Source of the DNA: Panaeolus papilionaceus
Taxonomy: Eukaryota > Basidiomycota > Agaricomycetes > Agaricales
Assembly (NCBI GenBank): GCA_015501605.1
Contig: JADNRZ010000015.1
Span: 930,001-994,000, forward strand
Reading direction: 5' to 3'
Length of the DNA stretch: 64,000 nt
The notes under the pieces are model-generated. The model saw nothing but the letters and a program-made list of their open reading frames with translations. It had not been told where the DNA came from and did no database searches. The translations under genes were made by a program, and so were the position numbers. Positions within the stretch are counted from its first letter, which is position 1; the number at the start of each line of letters is the position of its first letter. This document shows positions 1 through 13,770 of this stretch, piece after piece.

Positions 1-1126
1 GGAAAGGCTTTCCTGCCGCTCCTCCTTCGCCTCGTACCACGTCGACGATGACGCGGACACCTTCGAGGGGGTTCCCAGGCTGTTTACCGTTGTAGTCTGT
101 GTGGCATAGAATGTGTTAGCGGATAATACGTGATGAGAGTCTCAGGGATCCCTAACTCACTCTGAAGAGCAGCCTCGGACCTCTCAGTGAGCGCTTGATA
201 ATCGGATATACGCGCTACAGCTGGTGCGCGCTGTTCTGCTTGTAAGAAGCTCGTGCGGAAGTAGCCAAAATCGATGCAGGTGCTTCGAAGGCCGAGTGGT
301 GCAATTTCTTCGTGGAGGGATAAGGAGATGCCTGAAATGGGTGTTAGATTCGTATGCTTGGCTTATCGACGTAACGAAGTGATCGTTGGAGACATGTACC
401 TCGAAGAGCCCATTTGGTTGTGCAGTAAAGGCCCATGTATGGCCCTCCTCTGAGGGTTTATTAATACGATAACGGGGATTTCGGGTGCACAATTCTCACC
501 TATAACCCCCAACAGAGCCTATGAAAACGACTGTCCCCGTCCTTCGTTCACGCATGTGAGGTAGGAACGCCCTCGTGACGTTGAGAGCTCCAAATACGTT
601 GGTACTAAAGTTCCAGTGCCAAAAGAGATATAAGGCCACGATTGATGCAACGCCTCATGGATGGGTGAGAAGAAATATTTGCTCACTTGAATTGGTCGTA
701 AGTTTCTTTGGGGGTATTCTCCTCAAGGGCACCAACGAGGATGTAGCCTGATGGAGCAATCGAAGCTATCGGTCATGATCACATATTAAATGATCTAGCT
801 AGCGTACCCGCGTTGTTGACGAGTACGTCTACACGCCCATGGATTGCAACCGCTTTCTTTGCTACTCCTTGCAGGGTTTCGAGGGGCGCGGTGACATCGA
901 GCTCGAGAATGTCGGCCCCCTTCCCTTGCAGATCAGCGAGTTTTTCGATAGAACGTCCTCGGCCTGTCGCGATGACTTTCTCCCCTCTCTTCAATGCTTC
1001 GAGGGTGAGTTCACGCCCGAGACCAGACCTGGAACGAAAAACCAAGATTGTCAGGATTGCGACACGCCAGAGGTAACCTAGAGCTTACGATGTGCCAGTG
1101 ATTAGCCAGACGAGCGGTGAAGACAT
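1..1126 (-). CDS. Short-chain dehydrogenase/reductase (SDR), 3' end outside the window
   Basis: NAD(P)-dependent oxidoreductase of the classical SDR family; substrate unknown. The ATG is at 1126. The first exon ends in ITGTS, and splicing an intron at about 1034-1089 completes the cofactor motif TGTSSGLG. The NNAG motif follows; a second intron (about 740-803) joins it to [13 protein letters not shown]. Further introns with GT-AG ends lead to [17 protein letters not shown], then to the catalytic Y-x-x-x-K as YCTTK, then to [15 protein letters not shown]. The last visible exon reads [16 protein letters not shown] and runs off the left edge. There are at least six short introns in about 1.1 kb. 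Order and spacing of the motifs fit the fungal SDR subgroup with the NNAG-YxLxGALEE signature. Splice sites are inferred by eye from frame continuity. It appears intact as far as it can be seen. Confidence 0.85.
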
Positions 1127-2322
1127 TTTGATAATAGACAGATTTCGAAATTGCTACAGGGGACAAAGTTTGTGGGTTTGATGATTATATATCTTCTGGT
1201 TAGATTATAAAGCACCGTGAATCGCGTTTCCCATGACACTCCGTGTACTCAGTACATAATCCAACTGAGCTTCTTGTGTTCGATCATGAGGTACAGCGCC
1301 AAGAGAGTAGTCCCTATATACACGCATAACTTTATGGAACACGCAACTTCCGAATAAATTGAAGATGTCGCCCAGAAGATATGTGTTACTTTTAAAATAT
1401 TGACAGAATAGCACTGAATGGCTCGAATCACCTAAGCATCGCCGTTTATGACAGCCCGGTTGTAGTTTGGCGCAATTCGGTGTTATTTATTGGGTTGGCT
1501 CTATAAAGAAACAGCAGAAAAAATGGCTATGTACCAGGTCAATAAACCTGTGGAAACATGGTGTAGTTCAGTCACGGACGAAGGTGATGAACGATTCGTG
1601 AAAATGTTTCCCATGCACTGGAGGAATATTACGATTTTCACCTACCTTCGGGCTGTCATTCACACATTCCTTTAGATAAGAAGTAATTGAATAATCTGAC
1701 ATGATAACACTTGAATCAATAGATAGGGGCTTGAGCAACATGCTGAAAATAGAAACTGTGTCACTGTCAAGATCACCTCGTGGTCTGTGCGTTTCCGTGA
1801 CATATGTCACAAAGATAACGCCAGCAACTGTCACAAACTCTCCAGCAAGTGTTGGGGTCTGAAATCCACAGCAAAGTGTTCTTTCTTTCGAACTTCCACC
1901 CACTTTTGCTGCACTATCATCATGAGATATCGTATTCCTGGAGCGAGCCGCTTTTTTTGGTCTTTTTCTATCGATTTTCGGTGATATATAACATGGAAAC
2001 ATGAAATAAAATTCATCGAGCCATTCCTCTGCATCATCGAGTTATGGAGTGTCAGCGATTGAGGAGGTAGTGGACTGGTTTGAGGTTGGAAGGTCAGGAG
2101 GAGGACCACCATGAGGGACGAGCAAACAATGACAAACATACACAGCCACATTCCCTCACGACAATGGTTGTCGTCAAACATTTCTCGCTGTATACCTCTT
2201 GGTCGTCTCCGACGACGACAACGACGACAACACTCTCTACCTCTTTAATACTCGCATCTATCACAGTTAAGGCTAGTGGAAACCGGTCTTCTGTGTAGCA
2301 TTCTTTCCTTTATAACCCTTTC
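1127..2322. other. Intergenic region, no gene recognised
   Basis: Between the divergent SDR and AAA ATPase genes. Short open stretches exist on both strands but none shows a recognisable motif or a plausible spliced continuation. A short CGACGACAA-type microsatellite lies near 2210-2230, just upstream of the AAA gene. It probably holds the two promoters. Confidence 0.5.
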
Positions 2323-7476
<5,154 letters not shown>

Positions 7477-7990
7477 TTGTAAGATTAGAAATGACTTGGT
7501 TCCCTCTTTTTTTCACCATTGTTTTACCAACACCTCCGGTATCAGCTCCGTTCCCTTCAACCTTTTTATCATTCTATATTTTATTGCAATGTCCGCTTCA
7601 ATGAAGCGGTTGTCTATTTTTCCGACTCCTTTATATTGCTCTTCCTTCCTACTGTGTGTTTTAGTGTCCTGCTTCCTTCCCTTCTGGTTTATGAAATCCC
7701 TTTTAAGCCATTGTGACAAGTAATTTTTCATTCCTTTTCTAATCTATTTTGTGTATTCGTATTACCACAATGCCAGCGTTTTGTTTTTGTACACCTTCAA
7801 GAACCCTCTCATGATCAAGTCGATACTTGAACCCCCAAAACTGCCCTTCCCAGACAAGTTCTATTTTCGTTGCGGCATTCAATTATACATATGTACCCCG
7901 ATGTGCTGACATTGTGGTCCTCATCTCCAGCATCTCCAGCCGTTAGTTGCTTATGTAACGCAGTCGGTTTGCAATCAATTCCTATTCAAA
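7477..7990. other. 3' flank of the AAA ATPase gene, no gene recognised
   Basis: T-rich sequence after the stop codon, consistent with a 3' UTR and terminator region, up to the 13-bp repeat that borders the retrotransposon. No convincing coding sequence seen. Confidence 0.5.
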
Positions 7991-8003
7991 CGTACCTGTT
8001 TCA
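7991..8003. repeat. 13-bp flanking direct repeat, left copy
   Basis: CGTACCTGTTTCA sits immediately left of the retrotransposon terminus. The identical 13 bases lie immediately right of the other terminus at 13235-13247. It could be a target-site duplication or a shared recombination sequence. Confidence 0.75.
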
Positions 8004-8275
8004 TCTCCTTAAAATGGAATTTTCGGTTGGTCAATGAGGTGATGGCGCGAACAACTTCGGTCCTTGACCGAGCATCGCAAGGGAATAGCTATTAAAGGTA
8101 GCAGTCCTGGGGCGGTGGCATGCTTCTAAGTTTTTTATTATATTTTTCTCAAATATTCCCGTGATTTGAAATATGACACCGCGATGTTTAAGATAGGTCA
8201 GGTAGAGTGCGATGCGAGGTCTCAGTAGCCATCTCGTTCTGTTCTGGCCATCACCTCGCACTTGTTTTTCTTCGC
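8004..8275 (+). repeat. Ngaro split direct repeat A1
   Basis: 272 bp from TCTCCTTAAAATGG to the TTCTTCGC just before the gag region. By eye it is identical to A2 at 12879-13150. As the 5' terminal repeat it probably carries the promoter. Confidence 0.92.
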
Positions 8276-8333
8276 ATCTTTTGACTTCGTCCATCTAAAT
8301 TCCTCGAATTTATCAATAAATATTCTATTCTTT

Positions 8334-9821
8334 ATGTCCTTCGAGAATGCCGCTACGCAACGATCAGCCTCAGCAACTCAGAGAACCGGTACCCATCGTT
8401 CCCGTTCTTCCAGTCAAACTCCTGGACCGTCTGAGCGACACCCCGGTCCTTCTCAGTCGTCTGAGCGACGCAGAGCCTCGAGTATCCAAGCGCCACCGGA
8501 GCCTTACTTCTTCACCGGTTCTGGGGATAAATCTGGGTTCTCGGACAAGTTCAAATCAATCATCGAAAAGGCCGAGATTGTGGTCTCGGATTTCCGAAAA
8601 AGCCATGATCCCTCAGCTAAGCTCAAGTCCATCGGAATGCTCTACTCCATCTTTGAGCTCCGAGATAGAAGAGAACATTATCAGCAACGATGGGAAGGAT
8701 TCCACAGTTTCTGCGAGCAACTTGAACAGGAACAATTCCTCCAAGATCAGGCTGTCTCATATGGAGACCAGATCGCTTCAGGAGGTGGACAGCATCCTAG
8801 TGAGAGCGGAAACAACGGAAACGGTCAACCCTCCGAGTCTGATATCGAGGATCACATCTCCTTCCTCAATGGACTGGGACTTCACTTCCGAGATCGAAAG
8901 GGAAAACGAAAAGCCAAACAACCTTCTTCATCGCCTGGGTCCTCCTCTTCCGAATCCTCCGAGTCCTCCAGCTCTTCTTCAGAGGATGAACATTCGGGAC
9001 ATACCAAACCCAAAAGCAAACGGAAGAAGGTTAGGCTCACGCACAAGCAAATGCCATGGGTCAAGAATCAACCCAAACGTAGCATTAAAGCCGACCCCGC
9101 CTGTGTTGAAAATGCAAAGATCCTGCGCCTCCTTTCCATTGACATCGGGTTCGTCCTCAACGAGCTGCGACACGATTCTACCCCAACCAAGCCCAGTGGT
9201 TTCCCATACTCCGAGTGGTCTAATATCCTCAAGGGAAACCCCATCAACCTCGACAAAGTCCTCTCCTCCCTGCACCGCGTTCACGCTCCTAAAGAGAGCA
9301 CTGGATGCTTGGGAGATGTCGAGATCTCTATTGGGCATTCCAAGCCATCTCGACGTATACGGAACCAATCTGAATGGTCTTCATCTTGGAACAGAGCCAT
9401 CAGAGCGTATGTCTTCATTTTCCCACACCGTCGAGATGAGCTCGTCGAATACGGTGAATGGATCGAGCAACAATTTGAATCCCTCGTCGAGGTCAGTGCG
9501 GGTAAGGTCATCACCCTCGACAAGTGTATCAGAGACCAAGTCGAGGGTGGATCCTGCTTCCGGCTTAACGACTTCAATCGATGGTCTAGATTTGAACGAG
9601 CAACTTTGTTTACCGATGGTTCATTCCAGCAACGATCCAACACTGGATCAAGTCGGACTGGGAAAACCTCTCGAAATCAGCCCTCTGCAGTTTGCGACAA
9701 GTTCAACCAGCGTGGGGGATGTCAAAGGTCACCCTGCCGATACCTCCACCAATGTCGGCAATGCGGAAAGGAAGGACATGGACGATTTACATGTCGGGAA
9801 GCAGGGGGAGATCGCACGTAA
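8334..9821 (+). CDS. Ngaro gag-like protein with CCCH and CCHC zinc motifs
   Basis: Putative nucleocapsid protein of the retrotransposon. I chose the ATG at 8334 (MSFENAATQRS), which lies outside repeat A1; the frame is also open back to 8262. That gives 495 residues. The N-terminus is Ser/Arg/Pro-rich, the middle is helical and charged, and a Ser-rich acidic stretch precedes a basic segment around 9000-9050. Near the C-terminus two zinc motifs follow each other: C-x8-C-x4-C-x3-H starting at CDKFNQRGGC, then the knuckle CRQCGKEGHGRFTC (C-x2-C-x4-H-x4-C). The knuckle supports an RNA-binding gag role. The whole gene is overlapped in the +1 frame by the RT reading frame. Confidence 0.8.
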   Translation: MSFENAATQRSASATQRTGTHRSRSSSQTPGPSERHPGPSQSSERRRASSIQAPPEPYFFTGSGDKSGFSDKFKSIIEKAEIVVSDFRKSHDPSAKLKSIGMLYSIFELRDRREHYQQRWEGFHSFCEQLEQEQFLQDQAVSYGDQIASGGGQHPSESGNNGNGQPSESDIEDHISFLNGLGLHFRDRKGKRKAKQPSSSPGSSSSESSESSSSSSEDEHSGHTKPKSKRKKVRLTHKQMPWVKNQPKRSIKADPACVENAKILRLLSIDIGFVLNELRHDSTPTKPSGFPYSEWSNILKGNPINLDKVLSSLHRVHAPKESTGCLGDVEISIGHSKPSRRIRNQSEWSSSWNRAIRAYVFIFPHRRDELVEYGEWIEQQFESLVEVSAGKVITLDKCIRDQVEGGSCFRLNDFNRWSRFERATLFTDGSFQQRSNTGSSRTGKTSRNQPSAVCDKFNQRGGCQRSPCRYLHQCRQCGKEGHGRFTCREAGGDRT

Positions 9822-11631
9822 CTTTGTGCCAGATTGGAAGAGGTATAACGATTGGGATGAGGACACCCCTGCAGGAACGGTAGAGTGGACACTTACTGCT
9901 CCCCCTCTTCCTTACCCACCACAAGAGATTCTCAATGATCCCATATCATCGAAAACAGTTCGTGACAACCCTGCATACTTTCCCATAATCACACCTGTCA
10001 ACATCTCCATCCTTCACACGGAACTTGATGGCCACCCAAACTCCTTGCTGGTGGAGTCCATCATCTCCTCATTAACCACAGGTTTTTGGCCGCTGGTTAA
10101 GTCATTCCCTCCTGAGTATCCTGTTACATTGGATGAGTCCGCTCCCACTCCTCAAGATCCTGCAAAGGCGGCTTTTCTCTGCGAACAGCGTGATGTGGAA
10201 CTAGCAAAAAATCGCTATTCGCCAGCCTTCTCCCAACTCCTCCCTGGCATGTACTGTATGCCAATTCACGCAGTACCCAAAGACAATGGAGATTCCTTAC
10301 GGCTGGTGACAGATCACAGCCATGGTGTGTTCTCACTCAACTCTCTTATTGACAAAACCTCTATGCCCAAAGCTCCGCTTGACAACATGAAAGTTTTCGG
10401 TGCCCACATGATAGCCATGCAGCGACGGCATCCAGGCAAAAAGCTCAAGGCATGGAAGTCTGATGTTGCAGAAGCATATCGCCTTATCCCCATGCACCCT
10501 CTCTGGCAAATCAAGCAGGTTGAGCGGATAGAGGGCATGTATCATGTCAACCGCTGCAACGTTTTTGGAGGCAGGGCCTCTCAACTCTTGTTCATTGCCT
10601 TTATTGCCCTCGTTTTGTGGATAGCTACTGTGAAGCGGGGTATCTCGGAATTGTGTGCATATTCCGATGATCACTTTGGATTGGCAGTGGAGGGCGATGA
10701 AACCTGGTATGCACCTTATGGTCGTTTTCTTCCTTCCCCACAGGCCCGGCTCCTTATGCTTTGGGACGATCTTGGTATTCCTCACAAAGAAAAGAAGCAG
10801 ATATCAGGTAACCCGCTTGTCATTATTGGCATTTCTGTCGACGTCAACTCGCTTGAGCTGTCCCTGTCTAAGTCAGCGATCACGGCGCTATTGGACGAGC
10901 TTGAATACTGGGTCTCCTTATCCACCACCCCCGCGAAACGTGGCTGCACGCTCCGTCAGTGGCAGCACCTTACTGGTTGGGTCAACTGGGCTTTGAACGT
11001 GTTCCCTTTGGTGAAACCAGCCCTTTCCTCGATTTACGAGAAAATGCGCGGTAAATCTTCGCCCACCATGCGGTTCCGTCCCAACAATGTGATTCGTGCG
11101 GAACTTCGTTGGGCCATATCCCACATTCGTACTTCACCCGGTGTTCGAATTCTGGATAACCTCCACTGGAAGCCTTCTGAGGCTGACTTCACCATATATT
11201 GCGACGCCTCTCTATCCGGGATGGGCTTCTACTCCAAAGAGCTTCATCTCGGCTTTATGTGCTCTATCACTCACACAGAAGACCAGGTGATATTTTATAA
11301 TGAAGCCCTCTGTGTCCTCTCGGCTCTTACCTGGCTTGACGACCGCGAAGCTCTGGCGAAACATGTTGTCATTTATACAGACAACACCAACACAGTCGAC
11401 ATTTTCAATTCCCTAAAAGCTTCCCCCCGCTTTAACCCCATTCTCATCCGTGCTTGTGACATTCTTCTCAACACTCCCCATGACCTCAAAGTATTGTACA
11501 TACCTGGCGAAAGCAATGGCATTGCTGATGCTCTCTCGCGCGGGCGTGTTGGTGACGCTCTGGACATGGATCGTTTACTCCGTGTCGAAACCTTTGAACC
11601 CCCCCTTTCAAAAGGCGGGGCAGCCAAATGA
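8347..11631 (+). CDS. Ngaro reverse transcriptase-RNase H
   Basis: RNA-dependent DNA polymerase with RNase H that copies the element. The frame is open for 1094 codons, but recognisable homology starts only near 9830, at about the end of gag. RT signatures: SDVAEAYRLIPMH (first catalytic Asp), FGGRASQLLF and the active-site box YSDDH at about 10660-10675. RNase H has the four acidic positions in IYCDASLSGMG, FYNEALCVL, IYTDNTN and GIADALSRG. The stop codon overlaps the recombinase ATG (ATGA, 11628-11631). The part upstream of about 9830 lies in the +1 frame relative to gag. It may be non-functional and reached by frameshifting, or translated from the ATG at 8347. Confidence 0.88.
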   Translation: MPLRNDQPQQLREPVPIVPVLPVKLLDRLSDTPVLLSRLSDAEPRVSKRHRSLTSSPVLGINLGSRTSSNQSSKRPRLWSRISEKAMIPQLSSSPSECSTPSLSSEIEENIISNDGKDSTVSASNLNRNNSSKIRLSHMETRSLQEVDSILVRAETTETVNPPSLISRITSPSSMDWDFTSEIERENEKPNNLLHRLGPPLPNPPSPPALLQRMNIRDIPNPKANGRRLGSRTSKCHGSRINPNVALKPTPPVLKMQRSCASFPLTSGSSSTSCDTILPQPSPVVSHTPSGLISSRETPSTSTKSSPPCTAFTLLKRALDAWEMSRSLLGIPSHLDVYGTNLNGLHLGTEPSERMSSFSHTVEMSSSNTVNGSSNNLNPSSRSVRVRSSPSTSVSETKSRVDPASGLTTSIDGLDLNEQLCLPMVHSSNDPTLDQVGLGKPLEISPLQFATSSTSVGDVKGHPADTSTNVGNAERKDMDDLHVGKQGEIARNFVPDWKRYNDWDEDTPAGTVEWTLTAPPLPYPPQEILNDPISSKTVRDNPAYFPIITPVNISILHTELDGHPNSLLVESIISSLTTGFWPLVKSFPPEYPVTLDESAPTPQDPAKAAFLCEQRDVELAKNRYSPAFSQLLPGMYCMPIHAVPKDNGDSLRLVTDHSHGVFSLNSLIDKTSMPKAPLDNMKVFGAHMIAMQRRHPGKKLKAWKSDVAEAYRLIPMHPLWQIKQVERIEGMYHVNRCNVFGGRASQLLFIAFIALVLWIATVKRGISELCAYSDDHFGLAVEGDETWYAPYGRFLPSPQARLLMLWDDLGIPHKEKKQISGNPLVIIGISVDVNSLELSLSKSAITALLDELEYWVSLSTTPAKRGCTLRQWQHLTGWVNWALNVFPLVKPALSSIYEKMRGKSSPTMRFRPNNVIRAELRWAISHIRTSPGVRILDNLHWKPSEADFTIYCDASLSGMGFYSKELHLGFMCSITHTEDQVIFYNEALCVLSALTWLDDREALAKHVVIYTDNTNTVDIFNSLKASPRFNPILIRACDILLNTPHDLKVLYIPGESNGIADALSRGRVGDALDMDRLLRVETFEPPLSKGGAAK

Positions 11632-12623
11632 GTCAGATGTCTCGTCGCTCGGGCTCTGCTCTTCATGCCACCAGGAAAGCCTGGTCGGAAGAGCAGTTCA
11701 ACGAGCGTAGGGCTCTGGCACTTGGTTCGAAAATTGATCATTCAACGTGGAAGTCATACGCTTCCGGCTTCAGGTGTTGGAAGGCATTTGTTGAACTCCA
11801 TAACTATCCATTGCGCCCTACTCCATTAACCATGTCAAACTTCATCCTTTATATGTCTGAGTTTATAAAACCCTCCTCCGTATCCTCATATTTGACTGCG
11901 ATAATACATTTTCTTCGACCTCGTTATCCTGATGTGTGTGAGGTCCGCCAATCATCCCTTGTCAACGACACTTTGCATGGCTGCAAGCGTCTACATGGCT
12001 CTGCCATTACTCGAAAGAATCCCCTCACGGTTGACATGATCAGCACGGTCATAAAAACCCTTGCTTTTTCATTCGATGACATTTTGTTTAAAGCTATGCT
12101 CGCCGTTGGCTTCTCAGCCCTCCTTCGACTTGGGGACATCTCAGACCCTGACAACCCATCATTGAAAAACCCCAGGAAACGATCCCTTCGGTCGTCGGTT
12201 AATATCTCGCCAGATTCAGTGTCTTACGTGCTCCCTGCCCACAAAGCCGACAAATACTTTGAGGGCAACACTGTTCTGCTAAAAAACCTATGGCCCTCTA
12301 TTGATGTCTTTTCACTCTTCCTAAACTATCTCAAAATCAGGGATGAACGTTTCCCTTATTTATCACCTTTATGGCTTACGAGCGCCGGTCAAGTCCCAAC
12401 ACGCTCGTTCTTCATATCCTGCATTCGAAATTTTAATTTTGGTGATTTGATCTCTGGCCAGTCCATGCGAGCAGGCGGAGCTACAGCACTGGCTCAGTTA
12501 GGCGTCCCTCCTCATTTGATTCAAGCAGCAGGATGTTGGTCCTCTGACGCTTGGAAAATTTACATCCGCACACATCCTTTATTACTTGCTGCACTCCAAA
12601 ACACTGCAATGCGGCACACTTGA
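11628..12623 (+). CDS. Ngaro tyrosine recombinase
   Basis: Tyrosine-recombinase (phage-integrase fold) enzyme that would integrate the circular DNA copy of the element, in place of a DDE integrase. It is 331 residues. A SAM-like N-terminal region (STWKSYASGFRCWKAF, then TLTMSNFILYMSEF-like text) leads to the catalytic core. The first catalytic Arg is in FSALLRLGD. The second box reads GQSMRAGGAT, with Gln at the position that is often His in H-x-x-R. The candidate nucleophile is the Tyr of KIYIRTHP near the C-terminus. Its ATG overlaps the RT stop as ATGA, suggesting termination-reinitiation. Confidence 0.9.
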   Translation: MSQMSRRSGSALHATRKAWSEEQFNERRALALGSKIDHSTWKSYASGFRCWKAFVELHNYPLRPTPLTMSNFILYMSEFIKPSSVSSYLTAIIHFLRPRYPDVCEVRQSSLVNDTLHGCKRLHGSAITRKNPLTVDMISTVIKTLAFSFDDILFKAMLAVGFSALLRLGDISDPDNPSLKNPRKRSLRSSVNISPDSVSYVLPAHKADKYFEGNTVLLKNLWPSIDVFSLFLNYLKIRDERFPYLSPLWLTSAGQVPTRSFFISCIRNFNFGDLISGQSMRAGGATALAQLGVPPHLIQAAGCWSSDAWKIYIRTHPLLLAALQNTAMRHT

Positions 12624-12701
12624 TCTTCCTCCCTCGATCCTCCTCTTCATCACGGCCAGCAACTACTATCCGCTCATCATCCACAGTTGGTATAGTCGTT
12701 A

Positions 12702-12757
12702 GGATGGACCGCATCGAGGAAGGGAACCCTATAATTTGTTTTCTTTTTGTTTATCAC
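12702..12757 (+). repeat. Ngaro split direct repeat B1
   Basis: 56 bp beginning GGATGGACCGCATCG and ending TTTATCAC; identical to B2 at 13179-13234. It lies 78 bp after the recombinase stop codon. Confidence 0.9.
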
Positions 12758-12793
12758 TCGGATAACATAGAAACAAATATATTATTTTTTCTT

Positions 12794-12828
12794 GATGGGG
12801 AGGACCTCAAATTGAAGGTCACCCCATC
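12794..12828. other. Inverted repeat (hairpin) between B1 and A2
   Basis: GATGGGG at 12794-12800 pairs with CCCCATC at 12822-12828, and GACCT at 12803-12807 pairs with AGGTC at 12816-12820, leaving a short loop. It lies in the unique spacer between B1 and A2, so it occurs once per element. Possible 3' end or priming structure. Confidence 0.6.
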
Positions 12829-12878
12829 ATCACCGCCTATTACTTTCTCTGACTGGTTGAATAGCCGAACACCATTGG

Positions 12879-13150
12879 TCTCCTTAAAATGGAATTTTCG
12901 GTTGGTCAATGAGGTGATGGCGCGAACAACTTCGGTCCTTGACCGAGCATCGCAAGGGAATAGCTATTAAAGGTAGCAGTCCTGGGGCGGTGGCATGCTT
13001 CTAAGTTTTTTATTATATTTTTCTCAAATATTCCCGTGATTTGAAATATGACACCGCGATGTTTAAGATAGGTCAGGTAGAGTGCGATGCGAGGTCTCAG
13101 TAGCCATCTCGTTCTGTTCTGGCCATCACCTCGCACTTGTTTTTCTTCGC
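12879..13150 (+). repeat. Ngaro split direct repeat A2
   Basis: 272-bp copy of A1, reading as identical to 8004-8275, between B1 and B2 as expected of the Ngaro/PAT split-repeat design. Confidence 0.92.
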
Positions 13151-13178
13151 CCGCCCTCTGCCACCCTAATTCTCGCGG

Positions 13179-13234
13179 GGATGGACCGCATCGAGGAAGG
13201 GAACCCTATAATTTGTTTTCTTTTTGTTTATCAC
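13179..13234 (+). repeat. Ngaro split direct repeat B2 (right terminus)
   Basis: 56-bp copy of B1. Its last bases, TTTATCAC, abut the right copy of the 13-bp flanking repeat and mark the element's right end. Confidence 0.9.
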
Positions 13235-13247
13235 CGTACCTGTTTCA
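13235..13247. repeat. 13-bp flanking direct repeat, right copy
   Basis: CGTACCTGTTTCA, identical to 7991-8003, immediately right of repeat B2. Confidence 0.75.
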
Positions 13248-13770
13248 CACCGTTCATGATTGGCTTTCATTGATGTGGAGCAGCAGGGCAAGCTCTCTTG
13301 ACTCTTCACAAGCCACAGGGAGTCCAGGCAACCATCTCCGGCGCAGTGACGCAGCACGCTAAACGGGCAGCAATCGATGAGGCTACATACGGTGGACATG
13401 TCAATCTACATAAAGGGCATTTGGACACTTTGGTCGCAGCCAAAGTTGGTATTCTTGGCACACCGAAAAGCCCGTGCACTGTTTCATTATGTGGGTGGCA
13501 TGCCAAATCCACCAAGAATTTCAGGTCGTCATCATGAGAATTAGGATGCTCCCATAGAGTTATCACCATCATCCCTCGCTCTTGCGACCCGTCCCACATC
13601 CCTGTTAGCTGAGCCGAAGTCACAGGCAAATAGGAGTCATTGTAGGCATACATAAAGTACTGGCGTTTTCCTCGATTGGTTCCTTCTTTCTGCCCTGTTT
13701 TGCCCTTTCTCCCAGGTTGTTCTCCCCCTTCGCCATCCACTGGCGCTCGCGGCCCACCCCCGACATTACG
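13248..13770. other. Unassigned region with short open frames on both strands
   Basis: Between the Ngaro element and the first DUF6533 gene. A 159-residue open frame runs on the minus strand (13306-13785), overlapping the start of the next gene. On the plus strand a 79-codon frame (13298-13537) reads VTQHAKRAAIDEATYGG and similar text. Neither matches a family I know. It may be a gene remnant beside the insertion. Confidence 0.3.

Larger units (their letters stand above)
8004..13234 (+). mobile_element. Ngaro-type tyrosine-recombinase (YR) retrotransposon, complete
   Basis: A 5.2-kb element with three genes on the plus strand in the order gag, RT-RNase H, tyrosine recombinase. The ends show the split direct repeat layout known for Ngaro and PAT elements: A1 (8004-8275), genes, B1 (12702-12757), A2 (12879-13150), B2 (13179-13234). 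A1 and A2 are both 272 bp and read as identical; B1 and B2 are both 56 bp and read as identical. This points to a recent insertion. No DIRS-type methyltransferase domain and no integrase were seen. RT, RNase H and YR motifs are largely intact, so the copy may be autonomous. It lies between the AAA ATPase gene and the DUF6533 array and breaks no recognisable gene. Confidence 0.93.

Noticed and set aside
1249..2298. Several open frames of 60-144 codons on both strands upstream of the AAA gene
   Set aside because: They overlap one another, have no recognised motif and show no splice continuation. Treated as spacer.
8004..13234. LTR retrotransposon (Gypsy or Copia) as identity of the element
   Set aside because: Repeats are split (A1-B1-A2-B2) rather than simple terminal repeats, there is no protease or DDE integrase, and a tyrosine recombinase is present.
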